DNA from: Sporobolomyces roseus
Taxonomy: Eukaryota; Basidiomycota; Microbotryomycetes; Sporidiobolales; Sporidiobolaceae
NCBI GenBank assembly: GCA_016617785.1
Contig: JADILM010000004.1
Coordinates: 1,984,001 to 2,048,000, forward strand
Length of the DNA stretch: 64,000 nucleotides
Reading direction: 5' to 3'
Made by a program: the position numbers and the translations under genes. Position 1 is the first letter of the stretch. Every line of letters begins with the position of its first letter. The notes below the pieces were generated by a model. That model saw only the letters and a program-made list of their open reading frames with translations. It was not told the DNA's origin and made no database searches. This document shows, piece by piece, positions 53,715 through 64,000 of the stretch.

Positions 53715-53936
53715 TTTGAGGAGAGGATTGCGTTAGAGAGGGGATGAAGAGGAAGGGAGAAGAAGGAAGGGAGAAGGAAGAGGAGAAAAGAAAATACGCA
53801 GAGTTCGACAGAAGTCGAAAGCTCGCAAACAAAGCCTCCCTCTTTGCAAGCTACAGACTAAGGCTTCTTTTCATCGAACGAATGAAAGCGTATGCACAGA
53901 TTACAACAAGCTAAAAGCAGACTCAATACTTCATCT

Positions 53937-54814
53937 CTAACCATCCCTCTCGCTGATTTCGACATCATCCACATCAACCCCAGCCTTGAACCACCTCGCT
54001 TCCTCTTTGATAGCGATCTCATTCCCGCTCATCTGGCGCTTCTGCATCAACCCATCAGAAGCGAAAGTCCTGTAATTGCGGAAGAATTTGAAAAACGTCA
54101 ACTCTCGAACGTTTCACGCTTTTCCTTTTCTCGCAAGGACGAGGGGCGCGAGAGAAAGGAAAGCTCACCAGTGCTCGAGACCGTACTGTGGAGACGAGAT
54201 GGGAGGTGAGCTGTCAGCCCAAGACTCGGAAGCTCTCACTCTACACCTCGACTCACAGTTCGTTTCCAACTTTTCTCTTCCTCCTTGTAGTACTCATACC
54301 TACGCGCAGCTCTCAACAACTATCAATCTCAAACACTTGAGGTTACAGATAGTAGGATAGAAATCGAACGTACCAGAATTGTACGGCGATCCTGTTCCCT
54401 TCGAAAGCGAACAACCTCTTCTTCAAACGATATTGACTCTCTTTCTCCCATTTCTTCGTCAAGAATTCTTCGATAGCTTCCCTACCCTGTTCATTCGAAC
54501 GATCTTCACAGTCAATCCACCTGTAGGAACGAGTGAGAGAAAGGTGGGAAACGAACTTGAAAGAATTGATCACGATTCCTCCATACTGAATCCTCAGTAT
54601 AAGCTAATGAGACTTTCTTCGCATCTTTCTATGTACCCAATACGTCTCGATAGAAGGAGAAGAGGAGAAAGTGAATACCGATGAGTCAGTCAACATCACC
54701 AGAGAAAGGGAGATAAGAGGAACGCACGGTATTCCAGAGGTTTTCAGCTAGCTTTACTTTCTTTTGAGCGGTCTCACGAGTGAAGGGAGGGACGAGAGGA
54801 GGCGGTGAAGACAT
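53937..54814 (-). CDS. DUF1348 / NTF2-like (SnoaL-type) protein
   Basis: Exons in order give [20 protein letters not shown] then [49 protein letters not shown] then [14 protein letters not shown]; a short exon before YGLEHW; and [20 protein letters not shown]. The end is a variable tail, [20 protein letters not shown]. The spacing of [16 protein letters not shown] and [12 protein letters not shown] is characteristic of the DUF1348 branch of the NTF2-like superfamily, about 150 residues forming an alpha+beta cone. These proteins are widespread in fungi and bacteria; the activity is not established. The frame at FFQ|GREAI is restored by an intron ending in GAACAG. Confidence 0.87.
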
Positions 54815-55127
54815 CGAGAGATGAAGGAGCTAATCAGTTGATATTACTCGAGTGGAGCGATTCAATTGAGCAATCACTAGAGTCAACTGGCGATGAGTAC
54901 TTGGAGGAGCTGGCGACAGAAACTGAGGAGGTGACCAGAAGGAGAGAGAAAAGAAACAAGAGCTGTTCAAGATTTCGCGAGTTTCTCTTTCGATTCACTC
55001 TCGCAATCTCTCTTCAAACCAGGGACCAAAGTAAAGTGTGATGCTAAATAACGAGTTATACTTTTCACAATGTTGTTGATCTATACACAAGGGAGAGAGA
55101 ATCGCAACAGAACAACGAGTTCTCTTT
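54815..55127. promoter_or_regulatory. DUF1348 gene promoter and TRP5 3' flank
   Basis: About 310 bases between two minus-strand genes. It should hold the promoter of the DUF1348 gene and the 3' end of TRP5. No element is recognised. Confidence 0.4.
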
Positions 55128-58007
55128 TCAGGTTTGAACGCTGTTGGCGTTCGAATCCACGTCTGCATTACAAAGAGAGGAAGGATCAGTACGACGAGCC
55201 GAGTGAGTAGGCGGAAAGAAGAGTGTAAGCTTACGCCAATCGAGCTTGTCGGCCCACTTTCCAGGAAGGATCTCAGAGATTTCTTGTACATCTTTGTCAC
55301 CTCGTCCGGAAAGAGTCTGTGCGATGGAAACACTTATCAGCACAATACGACCGCAGGAGCTGAGAAGGGAATACAACTCACCATGACGATATTTTGACCC
55401 TCTCCCATCTCTTTCGCCAATTCCATTGTCGCCCAAACCGCATGACTCGTCTCCAACGCGGGAATGATACCTTCCATCTGAGTGCAAGCCCTGAACCCTC
55501 GTAGTGCTTGTTCATCCGTAGCAGATCTGTAATCGGCTCGTTTAGTTTCGTGCAACCAAGCGTGTTCGGGTCCGACTCCTGGGTAATCGAGTCCTGCAGA
55601 GATCGAGTGAGTACCCATGATTTGTCCGACCTTCGATTGGAGAATGTATGTTCGAACTCCGTGGAATACTCCTTTCGTTCCTTTTGAGATTGTTGCAGAG
55701 TGGAAATCGGTATCGGTACCTGTGAGTCGGAAGGCCTCCCATCAGTACGCTGCATGCACGATGAAGCAAGAGAGAGCGACTCACCTTCTCCAGCAGCTTC
55801 AACACCGACAATTCGTACACTCTTGTCCTCGATGAAAGGGTGGAAAGTACCAATAGCGTTCGAACCACCTCCAACGCAAGCGATAACAGCATCCGGTAAC
55901 CTTCCAGTCAAATCAGCCATTTGACTCTTGATCTCTTGTCCAATGACGGATTGGAAGTCTCGAACAATGGTTGGGAAAGGTGCGGGACCAATCGCGGATC
56001 CGACGAGGTAGTGAGTAGTCGAAAGGTTGGTAACCCAATCTCGCATCGCTTCGTCTGAACACGAACGAGGAGTCAGTGACAGAAGAGATGCAGAGAGAGA
56101 GAGAGGGAGCTTACTGATGGCATCTTTGAGAGTTCGAGTTCCGGAAGCAACGGCAACGACCTTAGCACCGAGCATTCGCATTCGGAATACGTTGAGAGCT
56201 TGTCGTCGAACGTCCTCTTCTCCCATGTAGACAATGCACCTATCGAATCGAGCGTGATCAGCGAGGAAACAGGAAGAGGGAGAAGGAAACGTCGACTTAC
56301 TCCATACCGAATTTAGCGCAAACGGTAGCGGTAGCAACACCGTGTTGTCCGGCACCAGTTTCAGCGATGATACGTTTCTTTCCAATCCTTCGAGCGAGCA
56401 AGATCTGACCAATAGCGTTGTTGATCTGTGCAACTCGCAACAAACGGTCAGTACTCGTTCCGATTGAACGATCGTTTGAGAGCGAAGGCGTACCTTGTGA
56501 GAACCAGTGTGATTCAAATCCTCCCTCTTGAACCAAATCCTCGCACCACCACAATGTTCCGTCAACCTCTTCGCCTCATAAAGTTGACTAGGTCTGTTCA
56601 TGTACCCAAACTCGTTCTCCCACTCCTTCCAAAACTTTGGATCGGCCCTCGCATCCGCATAAGCAGTCGTCAACTCCTCCAAACAATCATACAACGCTTC
56701 GGGAACGTAGGCACCACCGAAATCTCCGAATCGTGCTGCTTTCGCAGCTTTCTCTTCGACGATCGGTTGTGCCTTCTCGGTGTCGCTGATTTCGCGTTTG
56801 GGAAGTGGTGCTTTGCGAGTTCGGTTGCCGGAAACGGAGGCGCAATAGGCTTCGACGGCGGAAGCGCAGGCGGCAGTACCGAGTCGAGAGGATTCTTTGA
56901 TGACTGCGACGAGTTGGGATCCGATAACGACTCCATCGGCATCTCGTCCGACTTCTTCGAAGTGTGCTTGAGTTGATACTCCGAAACCGACGGCGAGAGG
57001 GTGGGGCTTGACGAGGAGGGATCGAATACGTTCGAGCATTTTAGGGAGAGCAGAGTTAACACTGTCGGTAGCTCCAGTGGTACCCATCTTCGAGACGACC
57101 TATCGAGACGTGAGGGGTAAGAATATGATTAGGAGGAGCAGAGGAAGGAAAGAGAGACTTACGTAGATGAAGGAGTCAGCAATTGAAGAAAGGAAACGAA
57201 TTCGATCGTCGGTGGTAGAAGGAGCGATCAGAGGAACGTAGGACATCCTGTGAGCCTCAATGGTCGTATTCAGCGCCTCGCACACGGTGAAATACGACTG
57301 TGCGGAAGGACTCACTCTTCAGCAGTGCAGATTTTACGGAAATCGACTGCCTCCTCTGGGGGTAAATCCACAATGATGAAACCGTTTGCACCAGCGATTT
57401 TAGCATCCTTGACCGCTCGTTCTTCGCCATGAGCCAATAGAGGGTTGAAGTAACCTGAGGAGAGCGAATTCATCAGTTCCGGGATTCGGAGATCAGAAGG
57501 AGAGAGTAGGTACTAACCCATGAGAATGACGGGAGTCTTGAGACCTTGTTCCCTAGCTTCCTTGACGAATGAAAGACACTTTTCATAATCCACTCCTTGT
57601 TCAATAGCGATCTATAAGAGTTTACCCAAAAGATTCGAAAGGAAGCATGACGAACGAAACACATGAGTATTCGACGAGATGTGTGCGTAGAGAGAGAGAC
57701 ACATAGAGACATACATTGTTTGCTTCTTGAATAGCTTTACCATCCGCTAGAGGATCGGTGAATGGTACTCCTAATTCGATAACATCTGATCCACCTTTCT
57801 CCATCGCCAACATTAATGGTACAGTCTCGTTGACACTGGGGAATCCAGCAGTGAGGAAAGTAACGAATGCTGGATCATTCTAGATTCGTGGTTGAAAGGA
57901 GAGGGAGCGGGAAATCAGTGGCTACTGATGGAGAGCGAGAGGGAAGAGAAAGAGCGACATACGGAGGATTCTTTGTGTGCGAAAGTCTCGCGTAGATGAG
58001 CTGACAT
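55128..58007 (-). CDS. TRP5: Tryptophan synthase, fused alpha and beta domains
   Basis: Starts [15 protein letters not shown]. The alpha domain follows: [39 protein letters not shown] (active-site acidic residues), [14 protein letters not shown] and [16 protein letters not shown] linker ([20 protein letters not shown]) leads into the beta domain: [40 protein letters not shown] with the PLP-binding Lys, [19 protein letters not shown] and [18 protein letters not shown] (phosphate loop). C-terminal exons give [20 protein letters not shown] and [18 protein letters not shown]. Known reaction: indole-3-glycerol phosphate + serine to tryptophan, in the cytosol. Length of about 700 residues matches the fungal fusion. 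About nine introns. Confidence 0.95.
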
Positions 58008-58367
58008 GATTGAAGTGAGTGATTTGAAAGTGAGGAGGAAGAAGAGAAGAGAAAAGTCGATGAGCGGATGACTTTCTCGCAGAGAGAGGGAGAGAAACGG
58101 ATTTTTCCGTCTCGGTAAAATCCGTTGACTCTCTCTTTCGCAATCTCGTACACTTCCTCTGACAAACTTTACTCGGCTAATTCGTTAAACCCGAATACCA
58201 TTCAAGGCGGGAGAGCGGGCAAGACCTGCTCTTTCGATTTCTTTCCGAGTCAAAAATTGAAAACTCTCGTTTTTTCGCAACTTCGCAACGTATCTTGGGC
58301 ACTGCTGTATCTTTTCATGTTTCGTTCTTGTTGTCTGTCTATACTACTGTTCCCCACTCTCAAAGCA
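58008..58367. promoter_or_regulatory. TRP5 promoter and RIB4 3' flank
   Basis: About 360 bases upstream of TRP5. I looked for Gcn4-type TGACTC sites. A TTGACTCTCTC is present on the plus strand near 58125, about 120 bases from the start, and could be one, but a single match is weak. Confidence 0.4.
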
Positions 58368-59216
<849 letters not shown>

Positions 59217-59477
59217 TGTCTACTAAGTGTGAAGGTGTAAGATGAAGTGGTGAAGTTATGAAAGAACCCGAAACCGATGAGTAATCTCGAATTTCGCAAG
59301 TCAATCGCAAGTCGAGGAATCGAAAACTTTGGTAGAGATGATGAGATGCGGAACACTGAAATCCTCCTATTACTGTACTGTACGACTAACTGACTACTTT
59401 ACCACAAAACAAGCTATGAAAGAAAAAAAGAATGACCAAAAAACTATCAAAGTGATACAAAGAAATCCAATCTTGAA

Positions 59478-62400
59478 TTATCGATATCCTCCCTCGAGCC
59501 CTTCCTCATTCCCCGACGCTTGCAAGCTACTACCCCTCATCGGTACGCCCTCCGGTAAACTCAATTCCTTCAAAGGTGGACTCCCCTGCGCTGCTCCATA
59601 AGCTTCATAAATCTCATTCAAACTCTTATTACTCATCACGCTCACTCTCCTATCATCCCCTCCACCATCCCCAGTATCCAACTTTGAGAGAGGTGGAGAG
59701 TGCCGACGAGAGGTCACTTCGAAATCTTGAGGTTTAGGGGGATTCGAGATGGGAGTTGGACGACGAGATGGAGAAGTCGAGTTTTGTCGGAGACGGGTCT
59801 CGGCCAAGGGTCGATCATCATCTTCATCTTCATCTTCTTCTTCAGAGGGTGATGCGTCGTAAGTTGTTCGGGAGGGAGAGAGTTGAGGTGGTGAGGAAGA
59901 GATGGGGAGTGGTTCGTATTGAGGTTGAGAATTGAATAGTTCTCCTGGTTGTGGTCCAGAAGATGCTTGAGGACGATGATAACGTTGTTGTTGGTGTTGA
60001 TCTCGTTGTTCTTGATTGAGTTCTCGACCTTGATGTTCGTAACTCGCTTGTTTGATCGGCATTTCAGCATTCACTCTTCCTCCTCCTCCATTGCCTCCCG
60101 ACTGAGCGTTACCGGGAGACGAGGGCTGACGTGATTGTTTGGATAATCCTCCCCTTTTCGAAGAAGAAGAAGGGGAATCATCCGAGTTCGAGTTGGAGTT
60201 TGGATTCGGTTGAGAAGAGGAAGGAGAAGAAGGGTTGGAAGAACGTTTGCCAGGGATGGGGACGGGAGGAGCTGCAGGTGGCGGTGGTTGAGGTTTTTGA
60301 ATCAAACCAAGGTACCAGACTGATCGGCCTCAAACGATTGTCAGTCTCTTTCTTCTTTTCGATCAGAGAGTAGTTTTGTGCTTACACATCAGATTCGAGA
60401 TTAAAACTTGTTCATAGAGTGGTCTCCTAGGATTCGCCAGTTTGATGTGACTCAACCGATAGATCGCTCTCTCGACGTGAATCGGCAGTCGATAGAAATT
60501 GGCGTATCGTCCATTCGGCAGTAGAGCTCCGGAAGCGGTTGGAGGTGGAGGAGGAGCAAGTGCGTTCGAGAGGGGAGTCGCGGGAGTAGTTGAGGGCGAA
60601 GGGATAGGTGGCGAATCGTATTCCGTTCGACGTCTCCCAAACAATCCCCCGAATAATGAATTCGAAGTTCCATCTTTCTCCTTCGCTTTGTCCTTCGTAG
60701 TCGAATGAGCGGGCTTGTGATCTTCAACATGCATGACTTGTTCATTCTTCTCGTTGTGCTGATGAGAATGATGATTGATCGTTTCTTTACTCTTCCCTTT
60801 CTTTTTCTTATCATCCCCTCCTCCTCCCAATCCCAATTTCGCAGCCCAACCACTCTTCTTCTCTTTGACTCCCGAAGTCTCTTTCTTCTCTTCCTTGTGA
60901 GAAACGATCGAACTCTTGCTAGATCCAATCGAAGAGACGCTGTTTGAACGTTCTCTCTCCCTTTCTCGTTCGGGTTGAGGGACGGGGATCGGAACAGCTT
61001 GAGGAGTAGGAGGTAGAGAGTGACCATGTGAAGGATGAACTGCGTATTGTTGTCGTTCTGTCTGCTGAGAAGGAGGTGGAGGGGGAGAGGGAGTGGGAGC
61101 GGGTTGAGGAAGATGTTGTGAAGCCCAATCGTATTCTGCTGAAGCTGGTGAAACGATTGATTCAGGCTGAGAGGGAGGAAATGGAGGTGGTGGTGGGGAG
61201 ATGGGTTTAGCGACTGGTGGAGGAACTTGACTGATCGAAACCTCAGTCGAAGAAGAAGAAGTTCTCCTACTCGATTGTTCGACATTAGGGACAGAAGGAG
61301 CAATCTCCAAATATTGAGCTGGCCCATCCAGTGGAGGCGATTCGACTTGAGGAGCCGAAACGGGTCTCTGAGCACCTCCTTCTAACGAATTGAGGCTACT
61401 CGTACTAGCTCTCAAATCCTCCGTCTCATGACTATCCGTCGAACTCTCTTCACCTCCCGCAAGACTGATCCCACTACCATCCGTCGAGTTCCTCGCTCTC
61501 AACCCCAACCTACTCCCTCCACCAGCTCCCGTTCGATGTCCAAAACTAACTTCGCCTCCAGGTCCAGTCTTTCGAATCTTGGTACGTGCGTTTCGACGTA
61601 AGATTTGACCTGGAGGTGGAACGATCAAAGGTGAATCGAAATCTTCCGTTGTCGTTGTGGAATGGGAGGGATCTTCATAAATTGTTCGAGACGACTCAGA
61701 AGGGTAGAGTGGTGAACCATGTGAAGCAGGAAGTGAGGAAGATAAAGAAGTAGTTTCTATTTGAGCACCTGCTCTAGCAGCTGTGAATCACCTCATTTCC
61801 TGCTACATCAGCTTCTTTCCCCCCGAAATGTAGAAATCTTGAGATGAGTGGACTCACCACCTTCTGCCATTCTATGAGGATTCAAACTCAAACTCCTCCT
61901 CAAAACTCTTCCCAACCTCTCTCCCTCCCCCTCGACCCCCTCCCCTCCTTCTTCCCTCTCGGCTTTCTTTGCCAATTCTTCCAACCTCTGTAAATCCCTA
62001 ATAGTTAATTCCTCAAATGCCAATCCACCCGTCACTTGATCCCTCCTACTTCCAGTTCTCTTCAATCCTCCCATACTATCACTTTCTAGAGAAACTCCAT
62101 CGTTATCTCTAGGTTTGTATTCACCTCGAAGCATGGAAGCTCTTCGACCAATTCGAGAGGAGGAGGAAGAACCATTTGGACCGAGGGATGAAGAACGATT
62201 CAAAGAAGTTCGACGAGCGAGAGCTTCGGGACGAGTAGCGTCTCGTAGGAAGGCCTTGAATTCTCGAGGAGCTAGTTCAGGGTGTAAGGAAGCAGGTAAC
62301 CAGAAAAGATCTGTACTTTGCGTCGTTTGAGCTGGTTGGGGCTCGGTAGGAGCTGTCGAAGGGGAAGTTAGGGAAGAAGAATGAGAGGATTCGGAGGAAG

Positions 62401-63141
62401 AGGGGGAGAAAGAAGATTGGGGGAAATTCGCAGAGGTCGGAGAAAGGGTCGTCGAGATTGGAGGGAGTGGGGGTAAGGGGTGTTCGGAGGGTAAACGGCC
62501 TCCTACCGAGGATTTACGTCGGATTAGAGTACCTGTTTCGGCGGGAGATGGAGCGGTGGGAGAAACGGGACCACCTGAAGGATGCGAGGAATGAGAGGTA
62601 TTGATCGTTAGAGAGAGTTTAGGGCGAGAGGAAGTCGAGGGAATCGGAGAGGATGAGGCAGGTGCGGAAGGTGGGAGATCGGGATCGACAGTCAGAGGTT
62701 GTGACATGGATCGACGTCTCAAAGAGAGAAGAGTTTCCATCTGTACGGATGCTGTCAAATTACTATCCACGCTCGAGTAAAGAATGATGGGAAACGTACC
62801 TCTGCTTTCAATTCACCATAACTCAAACTCCCTTCACCTGTCTCTCCCTCCTGCAAAGTTCCCTCATCCCCCTTCTCTCCCCTCTCCCTACTCCTCGTTC
62901 GTCTCCTCGCCAATTCCCTCTCCTCGGCTTGAACCTCGCTATAAGTCCTACTCCCACTCCTCGCCCTCTGTATTTGACTCTGGTTCTGCTGTGAGACTCC
63001 GAGTGAAGCTGCTGTTGTCGAATTCGAGGAAGAGGAAGGGGAGGAAGGAGGTGGGATTATAGTGCAGTGATCGGAATCTGAGAGGGTTTGGGCTCGGGTC
63101 GGTGAGATGGGAGATCGTGGGTAGGAAGCTGTTGTTGACAT
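59478..63141 (-). CDS. Zds1-like regulator of PP2A-Cdc55
   Basis: Four exons encode about 1,100 residues. Exon 1 starts MSTTASYPRSPISPTRAQTL and is Ser/Pro-rich. Exon 2 contains ETLLSLRRRSMSQPLT and LFWLPASLHPELAPREFKAF, a motif of fungal Zds proteins, and VTGGLAFEELTIRDLQRLEE. Exon 3 is long and disordered, then reaches the Zds C-terminal domain: FYRLPIHVERAIYRLSHIKL, ANPRRPLYEQVLISNLMFWY, continuing LGLIQKP in exon 4. The tail is Ser/Pro/Gln-rich and ends EEGLEGGYR. Known role: the Zds C-terminal domain binds and controls the PP2A regulatory subunit Cdc55, affecting mitotic entry and polarity. The domain assignment is firm; one-to-one orthology with Zds1 is inferred. Confidence 0.88.
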
Positions 63142-64000
63142 TGTTCAAGGGAGGGAGGGAAGGGAAGGAAAGGGAAGTTTGAGATGAGTAGACTTGGCGG
63201 AGAGAGAGAGTTAAGGGGTTGAAGGAAGCCAAAACCCGACAAATGGATCGTCTGCTGTGAACGCAGTATATTGTTTGAGTCTGAAGAAGGTAGAGGATCA
63301 GCTGCATTCCGAGAGAGAGATAGCGAGGGGACTTGCAGGGGGAAAAGTTCGTTGACAAACTGCGGAGGGAAAGATGAACCCTCGAAATCGATCAAACGCG
63401 CTTTACAGACACTGGAGGGATCGCAGCGGGCTATTGAATAAAAACGAGTCAGTCAAAGGTGCGATTCGAGGGGTGACAGAGGTGGTCAAGGGGTCGAGAG
63501 GTCGTGTTCCTCGGTGAGACCTCAAACCCCTCATCGAAGCAAGCAAGTTATGAATGAGTTGTGTGTACTCACTGATTGTACACCAACTAGGCTTGTCCGT
63601 ATTCGATCTAGTCTCTGTGTTGAAGTGTAATCGAGGTGGAGGTGTGACTTTAAAGTTGAACGTTGAGAGATTGGAAGTCGTCCTTTCCGTCGTTCGTGAG
63701 ATTATGAATGAGATCCGACCAGTTTACTGTATCTCTTGTACCTTTGGTGACCGACGTTCAAGCTGATCGAGTGACTTGTTGACAACAGAAGTGCGAGATT
63801 CTCGACAAAGTTTCGCATTTTCATCGTTTAGCTCTCTTACAGTTCACACTTCCTCTCGCTTTGACTACTTGGAGCATTCATTAGATAGATTCAGATCTCC
63901 CTCCAGTAGGTCAAACTCTCCTCGACCTCTCCCCCTCGTCTCGCTAAACTTTCCCTCTCGCTTTTCCTCAGTCTCCCTCTCTCTCTCTTCGATGGATCCA
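63142..64000. other. Unresolved right end: ZDS1-like 5' region and possible exons
   Basis: On the minus strand an intron with good signals (donor GTGAGTAC near 63572, branch CTGAC, acceptor TTCAATAG near 63433) separates a frame FNFKVTPPPRLHFNTE..PSWCTI from CDPSSVCKARLIDFEGSSFP. These may be leader exons of the Zds1-like gene or part of another gene. On the plus strand a competing frame at 63554-63766 (VERLEVVLSVVREIMNEIRP) also looks protein-like. A plus-strand ATG at 63994, after a pyrimidine-rich tract, may start a gene beyond the window. None is assigned. Confidence 0.35.

Noticed and set aside
60452..61375. Long minus-strand frame overlapping the Zds1-like gene
   Set aside because: It is the out-of-frame reading of a Pro/Gln-rich low-complexity exon. 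It has no domain, and the Zds frame there has a clear conserved domain.

Overview
The window is nuclear DNA of a fungus, most likely a basidiomycete. Nearly every gene is split by short introns of about 50-90 bases with GTGAGT/GTACGT-type donors, CTGAC/CTGAT-like branch sites and TAG/CAG acceptors. The proteins are fungal: Hse1, Dcc1, Hus1, Vcx1, Qns1, Trp5, Rib4, Zds1, an F-BAR/SH3 protein and a SYLF protein. A Pucciniomycotina yeast is my guess, but the sequence does not prove it. I found no bacterial genes, rRNA, confident tRNA or CRISPR array.

Left part (1-18951): the interior of an SGNH-hydrolase-like type II membrane protein cut by the window edge; an F-BAR/SH3 cytokinesis-type protein; divergently from it, the ESCRT-0 subunit HSE1; two tandem F-box/leucine-rich-repeat-like genes (here P1 and P2); a small zinc-ribbon protein; the vacuolar Ca2+/H+ exchanger VCX1; and the cohesion factor DCC1.

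Middle part (about 19200-45350): an old inverted segmental duplication, the main feature of the window. The left arm reads P3(+) SDR(-) P4(+) P6-remnant(+) HUS1(-) P5(+). The right arm is its mirror image: P5'(-) HUS1(+) P6'(-) P4'(-) SDR(+) P7(-). A unique core of about 4.9 kb lies between them and carries a 16-cysteine metallothionein, a SYLF-domain gene and an AAATTTG-rich stretch that may be a decayed mobile element. Both arms keep apparently intact HUS1, dehydrogenase and P5 genes. F-box copies have decayed differently on the two sides: P3 has two stops, the left P6 an internal deletion, P7 a frameshift and P4' an early stop. One P5 segment is about 99% identical between arms while the sequence next to it has diverged, which suggests gene conversion. 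Counting P1 and P2, the F-box family has nine members or remnants within about 36 kb, and the members examined carry a long 5' leader intron.

Right part (45666-64000): a DHA2-type MFS exporter; NAD+ synthetase QNS1; three small tandem minus-strand proteins with mitochondrial-type N-termini and a possible double-stranded-RNA-binding-like core; a DUF1348/NTF2-like protein; TRP5; RIB4; and a long ZDS1-like protein. The last 0.85 kb is unresolved.

Most genes are independent housekeeping loci. The linked themes are checkpoint and cohesion (DCC1 and two HUS1 genes), the F-box expansion, and a metallothionein at the centre of the mirrored repeat.
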